Shown: positions 1 through 6,712, numbered from the stretch's first letter. The stretch is 6,921 nucleotides of DNA from Oscillospiraceae bacterium (GCA_022508865.1 JAFLUK010000079.1:1-6921); one strand, 5' to 3'. A program made the numbers and translations. The notes: generated from the sequence alone by a model not told the origin.

Positions 1-966
1 AAATTCAGAGGAAAGCAAATTTTCGATTGGATCACAATGGGAATTTCATCTTTTGACGAAATGAATAATATCCCAAAGTCTTTGCGTAGCGAATTACCCA
101 AATATTGTTACATTTCTGTTGCAAATATTGAAAAAAAGCAGATTTCAAGTTATGATAAAACAGTTAAGTATCTTTTTAAATTTAATGATAATGAGTGTGT
201 GGAATCTGTTGTAATGAGCTATCACCACGGTTACACAATTTGTATCTCAACACAGGTTGGATGCAAAATGGGCTGTACCTTTTGTGCAACAGGTCAGCAG
301 GGCTTTACACGAAACCTTACGGCAGGAGAAATGCTTTGTCAGATAGAGTCTGCTCAAAGAGATTTGAACATAAGAATTTCCAACATTGTTTTAATGGGAA
401 TGGGAGAGCCTCTTGACAACTTTGACAATGTAATCCGTTTTCTTGATTTAGTATCATGTGAGGGCGGGCTTAACATTGGAAAAAGGCACATTACACTTTC
501 TACATGCGGTGTAGTACCACGAATTTACGATTTGGCAGATAAGAATTTTCAGATTACTCTGTCAGTTTCCCTTCACGCTCCTAACGACAGTCTTCGAAGC
601 ACAACGATGCCGATTAACAACGCATATAATATTGATGAACTTATAAAGGCAATTAAGTATTACATAGATAAAACAAACAGAAGAATAAGCTTTGAATACG
701 CTATGATAGACGGTGTAAATGACAGTGACTTTTACGCAAATCAGCTTGGCAAGCTGATAAAGGGTATGTTGTGTCACGTTAATCTTATACCTGTAAATTC
801 CGTTAAGGGAACATCGTATAGAAAAAGCAATAATCAAAGGCTGATGTCTTTTATTGAAATATTAAGCAAATACGGCATTACCGCCACTGTGAGAAGAACT
901 CTTGGCAGTGACATAGATGCAAGTTGCGGTCAGCTGAAAAGTAAGTACAAGGAAGAGGGGGAGTAA
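1..966 (+). CDS. rlmN: RlmN, dual-specificity 23S rRNA/tRNA adenine-C2 methyltransferase (5' partial)
   Basis: This is a cytoplasmic radical-SAM enzyme that methylates C2 of A2503 in 23S rRNA and, in characterised members, A37 of some tRNAs. The reading frame is open from base 1. The codons before the first ATG (base 37) encode KFRGKQIFDWIT, the conserved 'fRakQIfeWiy' segment near the RlmN N-terminus, so the gene starts upstream and roughly 25-40 residues are missing. Counting residues from the ATG at 37, the CX3CX2C iron-sulphur motif is C76, C80 and C83. C69 matches the catalytic cysteine that precedes the cluster (E. coli C118). MGMGEPLDN is the SAM-binding GEP motif. C297 in the C-terminal DASCGQL matches the transiently methylated cysteine (E. 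coli C355). With both cysteines and the cluster present, the enzyme should be active. It is RlmN rather than Cfr, because the flanking motifs and neighbouring genes are the housekeeping ones. Its stop lies 2 nt before the prpC start codon. Confidence 0.97.
   Translation, partial: KFRGKQIFDWITMGISSFDEMNNIPKSLRSELPKYCYISVANIEKKQISSYDKTVKYLFKFNDNECVESVVMSYHHGYTICISTQVGCKMGCTFCATGQQGFTRNLTAGEMLCQIESAQRDLNIRISNIVLMGMGEPLDNFDNVIRFLDLVSCEGGLNIGKRHITLSTCGVVPRIYDLADKNFQITLSVSLHAPNDSLRSTTMPINNAYNIDELIKAIKYYIDKTNRRISFEYAMIDGVNDSDFYANQLGKLIKGMLCHVNLIPVNSVKGTSYRKSNNQRLMSFIEILSKYGITATVRRTLGSDIDASCGQLKSKYKEEGE
960..963 (+). promoter_or_regulatory. Ribosome binding site for the TTG start of prpC
   Basis: GGAG lies 5 nt upstream of the TTG at 969, inside a purine-rich run that ends the rlmN coding sequence and overlaps its stop region. 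The same GGAG-5 nt arrangement precedes prkC. It supports TTG as the real phosphatase start, because the next in-frame ATG lies beyond the conserved N-terminal motif. Confidence 0.75.
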
Positions 967-968
967 TT

Positions 969-1694
969 TTGGAAATTTTAAGCAAAACAGACAGAGGACT
1001 GGTGCGAAGTGACAATCAGGATTATTGCCTTTCAGGCAAAATATCCGACAACTGCGCTTGGGCAGTTGTATGTGACGGTATGGGTGGTGCAAACGGCGGA
1101 CATACCGCTTCAACAACAGCCTCGGAGTACATAGCCAGAGAAATTCAAAATTTATATACCAACGACTTTACAAAGGAAGAACTTGTTGCCCTGATGATAA
1201 ATATTGTTGTAGGCGCTAATCTTGAGGTGTATAACATAGCCAGAAAGAACGTTGAACTTATGGGTATGGGCACAACATGCGAACTTGTCTTTGTAAGGGA
1301 TAGCGTTGCCCACATTGTACACGTTGGTGACTCACGAACATATCTTTTCAGAAACAACAAAATGATTCAGCTTACAGAGGACCACTCCCTTGTACAGGAA
1401 ATGGTAAAGAGGGGAGAAATTACCCAGGAAGAAGCAAGAAATCACCCCAATAAGAACTTTATCACCAGAGCAGTAGGAGTAAGGAATTTTATAGAAACTG
1501 ACTATATAGAACAAGAATTGCAGCCAAACGATGCTATACTTATCTGCACAGACGGACTTACAAACTGTGTAACTGACGAAGAAATGACAGAAATTGTTAA
1601 AAACAACAGAGGCGACATACGAGTAAAGAAACTTGTGGACAAAGCCAAAGACGGCGGCGGAACAGATAACATTACCGTCATTGTAATTCAGTAA
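969..1694 (+). CDS. prpC: PrpC/Stp, PP2C-family protein Ser/Thr phosphatase
   Basis: This is a metal-dependent (Mn/Mg) PPM phosphatase that removes phosphate from PrkC and its substrates in the cytoplasm. The 241-residue length is typical of the bacterial single-domain family (about 240-250). Motifs in order are: TDRGLVRSDNQD at residues 7-18 (metal ligand D18), CDGMGG at 35-40 (D36, G37), MGTT at 100-103, HVGDSR at 118-123, the flap region LTEDHSLVQEMVKRGEI at 135-151, CTDGLTN at 193-199 (D195) and DNITVIVI at 233-240 (D233). All the core metal-binding aspartates are present. No signal peptide or membrane segment is seen. The start is TTG, chosen because the N-terminal 'kTDrGlvRsdNqD' block needs it and a GGAG lies 5 nt upstream. 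Placement between rlmN and prkC is the standard Bacillota arrangement. The start is 2 nt after the rlmN stop, so coupled translation is likely. Confidence 0.96.
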   Translation: MEILSKTDRGLVRSDNQDYCLSGKISDNCAWAVVCDGMGGANGGHTASTTASEYIAREIQNLYTNDFTKEELVALMINIVVGANLEVYNIARKNVELMGMGTTCELVFVRDSVAHIVHVGDSRTYLFRNNKMIQLTEDHSLVQEMVKRGEITQEEARNHPNKNFITRAVGVRNFIETDYIEQELQPNDAILICTDGLTNCVTDEEMTEIVKNNRGDIRVKKLVDKAKDGGGTDNITVIVIQ

Positions 1695-1711
1695 ATACAT
1701 ATTTTTGCTAT

Positions 1712-1729
1712 ATAGAGATTATAGAGATT
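1712..1729 (+). repeat. Tandem 9-bp direct repeat in the prpC-prkC gap
   Basis: ATAGAGATT occurs twice head-to-tail (1712-1720 and 1721-1729), directly followed by a T run. It sits in the only sizeable gap between the protein genes of this cluster, 1695-1798. No hairpin or clear -35/-10 pair is visible around it. It could be a binding site or part of a leader, or it could be chance in AT-rich DNA. Confidence 0.6.
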
Positions 1730-1755
1730 TTTTCATAAGAAACACTAGAGAACTA

Positions 1756-1775
1756 TTAGAAGATATTTTAGAAGA
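1756..1775 (+). repeat. 8-bp direct repeat with a 12-bp period upstream of prkC
   Basis: TTAGAAGA occurs at 1756-1763 and again at 1768-1775. A related TAGAGA lies at 1746-1751, so purine-rich TAGARR units recur about every 11-12 bp just upstream of the prkC ribosome binding site. The period is close to one helical turn. Function is unknown, and low-complexity drift is a real alternative. Confidence 0.5.
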
Positions 1776-1786
1776 AACTTGAAATA

Positions 1787-1793
1787 AAAGGAG
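1787..1793 (+). promoter_or_regulatory. Ribosome binding site of prkC
   Basis: AAAGGAG lies 5 nt before the ATG at 1799, a strong match to the anti-Shine-Dalgarno sequence. It fixes the kinase start and shows that prkC does not rely on coupling to the phosphatase gene 104 nt upstream. Confidence 0.8.
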
Positions 1794-1798
1794 TAGCC

Positions 1799-3916
1799 AT
1801 GGATAAATATACAGGAAAAAAGCTTGATGGCCGTTACGAAATACACGAGCTTATCGGTGTTGGAGGTATGGCTAATGTCTACAGATGCTACGATACTGTT
1901 GATGACAGAGAGGTTGCAATTAAAATTCTAAAGGATGAATTTCTTGATAATGCAGATTTCATCCGTAGATTTAAAAACGAAAGCAAGGCTATAGCAGTGC
2001 TTTCACATCCCAATATTGTAAGAGTTTATGATGTTTCATTTGGCGATATGATTCAGTATATTGTTATGGAATATATTGATGGTATCACCTTAAAGGAGTA
2101 TATTGCGCTTCAGGGTATAATCAAGTGGAAAGAGGCTCTCCACCTTACAACACAAATTTTGAGAGCGCTTCAGCACGCCCACGAAAAGGGAATTGTCCAT
2201 CGTGACATCAAACCCCAGAATATAATGCTTTTGCAGGATGGCACTATAAAGGTAACAGACTTTGGCATTGCAAGAAACTTCAATTCTGCAACAAGAACAA
2301 TGACAGAGCAGGCAATAGGCTCTGTTCACTATATTGCTCCGGAGCAAGCAAAGGGCGGCAACACAGACGGCAAAACCGATATATATTCTATCGGTGTAAT
2401 GATGTACGAAATGCTTACAGGCAAATTGCCTTTTGTGGCAGACAATGCAGTGTCCGTTGCCATTATGCAGCTTCAGTCTACACCAAAGCTGCCAAGGGAT
2501 ATTAACCCTGACATTCCATACGGTTTACAGGAAATCACTGTTCATGCAATGGAAAAAAATCCTGTGAGAAGGTATGAATCAGCACAGGCTATGCTGAATG
2601 ATATTGACAGATTCAGACTGAATCCTGCAATAGTATTCGGCTATACACTTCCCAAAGCAGGGGATCATCAGACTATTGAAGACCCTATGAAAAAGGATGC
2701 TAGAAGGAAAAAGTCCGAAGAACAGAAAAACAGAGAACCATACGAATCAGAGCTTGATGACGGGGAAGAAAAGAAAGAAAAATCTCCAAAGCTTTCAGCT
2801 GTTTACGGCGTATTGATTTCACTTGTAATTTGTATAGTGGGCTTCGGCTTCTACTTCCTGTTTAATGCACTTGCCGGCGGCCCTGCAGAAACATCGGTGC
2901 CTGACTTTGTAGGCAAGACAATTGTTGACGTAAAGCAGGATTCCCAGTACAATTTCCACTATGAAATTGATTTTGAATATGATTCATCAAAAGAGGAGGG
3001 AGTTATTCTTTCCCAAAAGCCAGAGGCTTCATCAAAGATGATAAAACAGGGTGCAACCATTGAACTTACCGTTAACGGTAAGGATTCAGAGGTTACTGTA
3101 CCACATCTTATAAATACAACAGAGAAGGACGCCATAGAGCAGTTAGAAAGCAGAAACCTTGTTCCCGAAATTGTCTATATTCGCAGTGATGAGGTTAATG
3201 CTGATTACGTATCTTCCGAATTCCCAAATCCCGGAGAAAAGGCTACAATTGGCTCAACTGTGTATATCTATGTTTCCAAGGGTGCAGTTCCCGAAAGAGT
3301 CAGAGTTCCCGACGTAACAGGAAAAAGCCTTGCGGAAGCACAGGCAGAGCTTGAAGAGTTGGGTCTTGAAGTTGAATACGAATATGATAACGAAAGCTAT
3401 GAAAAAAGAGATGAAGTTATCCGTCAGAATCCACTACAATATGGCAAGGTAAAGAAGGGTTATGTAGTTAAGCTTGTGCTTTCCGCAGGCAAAAAGGATG
3501 CCCAGTCCATTGATATTGAAATTCAGCTCCCAAGGGACGAAAAGAACAATGTGTCACTGCAAATTATATTTGATGGTGATGTGTTTGTAACCACAAACCT
3601 TGTACCAGCTGACAGAAAGAAATATAAGTTTACACTGGAAGGTACAGAAACCGACTCAAAGGTTCAGGTGTATCTTAACGGCCAGTTATATCAGGAATAT
3701 GTTATTGACTTCCAGAATAAAACTGCCATACCAACCTACCACGAATATATTGTGGAAACTACTGCACCTGCAACAGAGCCAACATCTGTTCCGAAGACAA
3801 ATTCACCTGCTACGAATCCAAATATTACAACACCTCCGGCAGAAACCGATCCAATACAGGATGTAACCGATGATGAGCCTACAACAGCAGAGGCAAATGG
3901 CGGAGATTTTGAATAA
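1799..3916 (+). CDS. prkC: PrkC/Stk1, membrane Ser/Thr protein kinase with three PASTA repeats
   Basis: This 705-residue Hanks-type receptor kinase senses muropeptides/lipid II with its outer part and phosphorylates cytoplasmic proteins. The kinase domain spans about 13-272. It has a glycine loop GVGGMANVY (20-28), VAIK lysine K42, helix-C E61, HRDIKPQN (134-141, catalytic D136), DFG (154-156), activation-loop T165/T167/T169 before GSVHYIAPEQ, and D194 of the F helix. A charged juxtamembrane linker (about 290-330) precedes one transmembrane helix at about 334-357. Three PASTA repeats follow: about 366-429 (VPDFVGKT), 431-495 (VPHLINTT) and 501-564 (VPDVTGKS). After them come a beta-rich segment (about 570-642), possibly the Ig-like cap seen in Staphylococcus Stk1, and a Thr/Pro-rich, low-complexity tail (about 652-705). 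Topology is N-in, C-out without a cleaved signal. All catalytic residues are present. PrpC immediately upstream is its expected antagonist. Confidence 0.97.
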   Translation: MDKYTGKKLDGRYEIHELIGVGGMANVYRCYDTVDDREVAIKILKDEFLDNADFIRRFKNESKAIAVLSHPNIVRVYDVSFGDMIQYIVMEYIDGITLKEYIALQGIIKWKEALHLTTQILRALQHAHEKGIVHRDIKPQNIMLLQDGTIKVTDFGIARNFNSATRTMTEQAIGSVHYIAPEQAKGGNTDGKTDIYSIGVMMYEMLTGKLPFVADNAVSVAIMQLQSTPKLPRDINPDIPYGLQEITVHAMEKNPVRRYESAQAMLNDIDRFRLNPAIVFGYTLPKAGDHQTIEDPMKKDARRKKSEEQKNREPYESELDDGEEKKEKSPKLSAVYGVLISLVICIVGFGFYFLFNALAGGPAETSVPDFVGKTIVDVKQDSQYNFHYEIDFEYDSSKEEGVILSQKPEASSKMIKQGATIELTVNGKDSEVTVPHLINTTEKDAIEQLESRNLVPEIVYIRSDEVNADYVSSEFPNPGEKATIGSTVYIYVSKGAVPERVRVPDVTGKSLAEAQAELEELGLEVEYEYDNESYEKRDEVIRQNPLQYGKVKKGYVVKLVLSAGKKDAQSIDIEIQLPRDEKNNVSLQIIFDGDVFVTTNLVPADRKKYKFTLEGTETDSKVQVYLNGQLYQEYVIDFQNKTAIPTYHEYIVETTAPATEPTSVPKTNSPATNPNITTPPAETDPIQDVTDDEPTTAEANGGDFE
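3065..3082. repeat. Perfect 18-bp palindrome inside prkC
   Basis: CTTACCGTTAACGGTAAG reads identically on both strands. It encodes the last strand of the first PASTA repeat (residues L-T-V-N-G-K), so the symmetry may be a coincidence of codon choice. As DNA it resembles a dimeric-regulator operator, and as RNA it could form a short hairpin with a tight loop. No T tract follows, so it is not a terminator. Confidence 0.5.
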
Positions 3917-3933
3917 TTCGGAGTAAATTTTGT

Positions 3934-4836
3934 ATGACCGATAGTATGGCAAAAACAGAAAAAGGTGTTATTATAAAGGGAATCGGAGGCTTTTACTATG
4001 TAGAAGTCTCCGACAAAATATATGAATGTAAAGCAAGAGGAGTGTTCAGAAAGAAAAACAACACACCTCTTGTTGGCGATTTAGTGACAATTTCCATTAC
4101 CGATAACGGATACTGCACAATAGAAAAAATTCATCATAGAAAAAACTCTCTTGTCAGACCGCCGATTGCAAATATAGACACTTTGGTAATTGTTTGCAGC
4201 ACAGTGTCACCATCGCCAAATTACACAGTAATTGACAAAATGGTGTCCTCGGCAGTCTATAACGGCATTGAGCCTGTAATAGTAATTTCAAAGTCAGACA
4301 TAAAGGACGGTAAAGAAATTTTTGATATTTACAAAAAAACGGGAATAAAAACAGTTCTATATTCATCTGTAACCCATGAGGGATTGGAAGAAATCCGTTC
4401 ACTTCTTCCAAACAAAATCACAGCATTCACAGGCAACAGTGGTGTGGGCAAGTCTACTTTGCTAAATAAGCTGTTTCCTGATTTTAATTTAGAAACAGGG
4501 GAAATCAGCGAAAAGCTTGGCAGAGGCAGACATACCACCAGAACAGTTGAGCTTATAAAAACACAGAATGGATATGTTTCCGATACCCCTGGTTTTTCCA
4601 CAGTTCAGCTGGAAAAATTCAATATGATTAACAAGGATGAGTTACAGCATACTTTCCCCGAATTTCAAGAGTTTCTTGGGGAATGTCGTTTTACCTCCTG
4701 TAGTCACATCTGCGAAAAAGGCTGTGCAATTACAGAAAAGGTAAAGGACGGAACAATTCCAAAGTCAAGACATAACAGCTATGTTGAAATGTATAACGAA
4801 ATAAAAGATATTAAGGAATGGGAGCGACGAAAATGA
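3934..4836 (+). CDS. rsgA: RsgA (YloQ/CpgA), circularly permuted ribosome-assembly GTPase
   Basis: This GTPase acts in late maturation of the 30S subunit, checking the decoding centre and helping release assembly factors. Its 300 residues match the family. Residues 1-70 form the OB-fold RNA-binding domain. The GTPase motifs appear in permuted order: G4 at 119-122 (SKSD instead of the classic NKxD), G5 around YSSVTHEG (143-150), G1 GNSGVGKST (167-175), G2 GRGRHTT (196-202, with the conserved His200) and G3 DTPG (217-220). The C-terminal zinc site is C251, C256, H258 and C264, spaced CX4CXHX5C. The ATG at 3934 was chosen because GGAG lies 10 nt upstream (3920-3923). The in-frame ATG at 3946 would be 22 nt away from it. 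The gene starts 17 nt after the prkC stop, and its own stop overlaps the thiN start. In B. subtilis the homologue is reported to be phosphorylated by PrkC. Confidence 0.97.
   Translation: MTDSMAKTEKGVIIKGIGGFYYVEVSDKIYECKARGVFRKKNNTPLVGDLVTISITDNGYCTIEKIHHRKNSLVRPPIANIDTLVIVCSTVSPSPNYTVIDKMVSSAVYNGIEPVIVISKSDIKDGKEIFDIYKKTGIKTVLYSSVTHEGLEEIRSLLPNKITAFTGNSGVGKSTLLNKLFPDFNLETGEISEKLGRGRHTTRTVELIKTQNGYVSDTPGFSTVQLEKFNMINKDELQHTFPEFQEFLGECRFTSCSHICEKGCAITEKVKDGTIPKSRHNSYVEMYNEIKDIKEWERRK
4821..4824 (+). promoter_or_regulatory. Ribosome binding site that fixes the thiN start
   Basis: GGAG lies 8 nt before the ATG at 4833. An alternative in-frame ATG at 4818 has only AAGG one nucleotide away and would add MGATK, which does not fit the family N-terminus. 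This site lies inside the rsgA 3' end, so translation of thiN is probably coupled to it. Confidence 0.75.
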
Positions 4837-5468
4837 GATGTGTAATTATTTCAGGTTCACCTGATGCAAATATTAACGAAATAAAAAGCCTTTGCACAGA
4901 AAATGATTTTATCGTATGTGCAGATTCAGGTTATTCCTTTGCAAAACAAGCAGGTGTAACTCCTGATTTGATTATAGGAGATTTCGATTCCCTAAAGGAA
5001 GAGCTTCCAAAGGATACAGAGATTGTTAAGCTGAATACACACAAGGACGACACCGATACCGATCATTGTGTTATGGAATGTATCAGAAGGGGATATAGAG
5101 ATTTTCTTCTCCTGGGTTCTATAGGCGGCAGAACAGACCATACATTTGCTAATATTGCAATTTTGGCTTTTCTTTCAGAGTACCACTACAAGGGAGAAGC
5201 AAGAAATAATGGTGAAGAAATACGTATTGTCAACAAGGGTTCCTACAAATTTAATGGCAGAAAGGGACTTACCTTTTCAGTGTTCCCTTACGGTTGCGAA
5301 AGTGTAAATGTAACCTACAAAGGTGCGGAATACCCCTTGGACAGCTATACCCTCACATATAATGTTTCTCGCGGAATAAGCAATATGTTCACAGAGGATG
5401 AAGCAGAAATTCAGATTAACAGCGGCAGAGCAATTGTTTTTGTGTATCATAACAGAGAGGTAGTATAA
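4833..5468 (+). CDS. thiN: ThiN, thiamine pyrophosphokinase
   Basis: Transfers pyrophosphate from ATP to thiamine, giving thiamine diphosphate, the cofactor of transketolase and pyruvate-converting enzymes. It is cytoplasmic and 211 residues long, within the family range (about 205-220). Visible motifs are CADSGY (29-34), PDLIIGDFDSL (44-54), the acidic KDDTDTD (71-77) that binds metal-ATP, GSIGGRTDH (95-103) and, in the C-terminal thiamine-binding beta domain, SRGISNMF (179-186). The ATG at 4833 overlaps the rsgA stop as ATGA and has a well-spaced GGAG. The longer start at 4818 is disfavoured. In many Bacillota rpe lies between rsgA and thiN; here the two genes overlap by 4 nt and rpe is missing. 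No thiamine riboswitch is visible upstream, so expression probably follows the operon. Confidence 0.95.
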   Translation: MRCVIISGSPDANINEIKSLCTENDFIVCADSGYSFAKQAGVTPDLIIGDFDSLKEELPKDTEIVKLNTHKDDTDTDHCVMECIRRGYRDFLLLGSIGGRTDHTFANIAILAFLSEYHYKGEARNNGEEIRIVNKGSYKFNGRKGLTFSVFPYGCESVNVTYKGAEYPLDSYTLTYNVSRGISNMFTEDEAEIQINSGRAIVFVYHNREVV

Positions 5469-6179
5469 ATGCTCTATGATATTTGCGGACTTAAGGTTTC
5501 CTACGAAGCAAAATACCAACAAACTATAATTCGTTCAGAAAAATATATTTCCTGCGACCAAAACCAAACTCCTGATATAGTAATAGATATAACAGAAGAA
5601 AGAATTGATAACTACATATCTGTTTACCCCAATATTTCACGTTCGCTGGCAGAATATGTAATTATCGGCGCAGTCTTTTATGAAAAAATTCTGGATTTTA
5701 ATGCCTTTCTTCTTCATTCCTCTGCAATTGAAGTTGACGGCAAGGCGTATCTTTTCACAGCAGACAGCGGAACAGGCAAATCAACACATACAAGCCTATG
5801 GAGAGAATATTTTGGTGACAGAGCAACTATGATAAATGACGATAAGCCTGTTATCAGAATGATAGACAACAAGTTATATGCCTGCGGCACACCATTTTCA
5901 GGTAAGCACGACATCAATAAAAATATTCTTATTCCAATTCAAGGTATTTGTTATCTGAACAGAGGTTTGGAAAATAAAATTGAAAAAATGAACTCTAGGG
6001 ATGCTCTTATTGTAATTATGAATCAAACCTTGAGAGTAGATGATAAGCTGAAAATGCTGAATCTGTTTGATATGCTTGATGAAGTGCTATGTAACGTAAA
6101 TGTATATAAACTCTATTGCAACATCAGCAAAGAAGCTGTAGAAACAGCCTACAACGGTATGAAGGGTGACAGTAACTAA
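5469..6179 (+). CDS. HPr kinase-like P-loop protein (HprK/PEPCK-fold), substrate unknown
   Basis: This 236-residue protein has the nucleotide-binding fold shared by HPr kinase and ATP-dependent PEP carboxykinase. LLHSSAIEVDGKAYLF (81-96) leads into the Walker A motif ADSGTGKST (98-106). MINDDKPVIR (121-130) matches the DD-containing Walker B-like strand of HprK. CGTPFSGKHD (139-148) is a further conserved loop of this subfamily as I remember it. Residues 1-75 do not look like the HprK N-terminal domain, and the protein is much shorter than HprK (about 310), so it is not classical HPr kinase. Relatives are often named 'phosphoenolpyruvate carboxykinase (ATP)' or hypothetical protein, and some accompany PqqD-type peptide-modification genes; no such partner is seen here. 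The start ATG abuts the thiN stop (TAAATG), with GAGAGG at 5455-5460. No signal peptide or membrane helix is seen. ATP binding is well supported, but the phosphorylated substrate is unknown. Confidence 0.82.
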   Translation: MLYDICGLKVSYEAKYQQTIIRSEKYISCDQNQTPDIVIDITEERIDNYISVYPNISRSLAEYVIIGAVFYEKILDFNAFLLHSSAIEVDGKAYLFTADSGTGKSTHTSLWREYFGDRATMINDDKPVIRMIDNKLYACGTPFSGKHDINKNILIPIQGICYLNRGLENKIEKMNSRDALIVIMNQTLRVDDKLKMLNLFDMLDEVLCNVNVYKLYCNISKEAVETAYNGMKGDSN

Positions 6180-6662
6180 ATGGGTAAAAAACAAGACAAA
6201 ACAAATGTAATGCGAATACTCGACCAAAAGAAGATTAATTACAAATGTTTTGAATATGACAATACAAAGTTAAGTGCCACCCAGGTTGCACAGTCACTTA
6301 ACATAAAGGTGGGAATGCTTTTCAAGACCTTGGTAACAGTTGCAAAAAGCAAGGAGCACTACGTGTTTATGGTACCTGCAGAAAAGGAGCTTGACTTAAA
6401 AAAGGCGGCAAAAGCAGCAGGAGAAAAGTCTATAGAAATGCTTCCTCAAAAGGAGCTGTTGCCCCTTACAGGCTATATTCATGGAGGCTGCTCACCTATA
6501 GGAATGAAAAAGCAGTACAAAACTTTTATTGACATCACAGCAGTAGATCACGAAGAAATTTTCTTTTCAGCAGGTAAGATAGGACATCAGGTATGTATGC
6601 CCCTCACATCATTGCAAAAGGCAATTTCTGTCACACCCATTGATATAGTTAAGGATAAGTAA
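6180..6662 (+). CDS. ybaK: YbaK, Cys-tRNA(Pro)/aminoacyl-tRNA deacylase
   Basis: Hydrolyses cysteine wrongly attached to tRNA(Pro) by prolyl-tRNA synthetase, acting in trans in the cytoplasm. The 160-residue length equals the usual single-domain YbaK size. Key family features are FKTLV (48-52) with the essential lysine K49, the substrate-pocket loop GGCSPIGMKK (102-111), D118 in the FIDIT strand, and SAGKIGHQVCMPL (130-142) near the C-terminus. The GGxSPxG and SAGxxGxQ signatures separate it from the ProX and ProRS INS-domain relatives, although activity on other mischarged tRNAs cannot be excluded. The start ATG abuts the preceding stop (TAAATG), with GAAGGGTGA at 6161-6169 as ribosome binding site. 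It is the last protein gene of the cluster, and no convincing terminator follows before the tRNA promoter. Confidence 0.93.
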   Translation: MGKKQDKTNVMRILDQKKINYKCFEYDNTKLSATQVAQSLNIKVGMLFKTLVTVAKSKEHYVFMVPAEKELDLKKAAKAAGEKSIEMLPQKELLPLTGYIHGGCSPIGMKKQYKTFIDITAVDHEEIFFSAGKIGHQVCMPLTSLQKAISVTPIDIVKDK

Positions 6663-6712
6663 AAACTATTTAGTTACGGCACACATATGATATACATTAT
6701 TAAAATTTTTTC

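Noticed and set aside
37..39. ATG at 37 as the start of rlmN
   Set aside because: The 12 in-frame codons before it encode a conserved RlmN N-terminal segment (KFRGKQIFDW), and no ribosome binding site precedes it. The gene is cut by the window edge.
1332..1700. Minus-strand open frame of 122 codons opposite prpC
   Set aside because: It is wholly antisense to a well-conserved gene, with a Cys/Phe/Tyr-rich product typical of reverse shadows. The other minus-strand frames (for example 562-837, 862-1116, 4329-4601, 5277-5522) fail for the same reason.
1701..1735. Possible internal promoter upstream of prkC (TTGCTA, TATATA and TATAGA elements)
   Set aside because: No -35/-10 pair with 16-18 nt spacing could be assembled; AT-rich sequence gives partial matches by chance.
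3600..3866. Plus-strand 88-codon open frame inside the 3' end of prkC
   Set aside because: It is an out-of-frame shadow of the Thr/Pro-rich coding region; its Gln/Leu/His-rich product has no domain and no ribosome binding site of note.
4818..4820. ATG at 4818 as the thiN start
   Set aside because: Only AAGG one nucleotide upstream and a non-family MGATK extension. The ATG at 4833 has GGAG at 8 nt and the family N-terminus.
5469..6179. Calling this gene hprK or pckA
   Set aside because: It shares only the P-loop core; the HprK N-terminal domain is absent, and the length is far below that of ATP-dependent PEP carboxykinase.
6664..6675. AACTA-TT-TAGTT as a terminator for the protein operon
   Set aside because: The stem is only 5 bp, AT-rich with a 2-nt loop, and no T tract follows directly.
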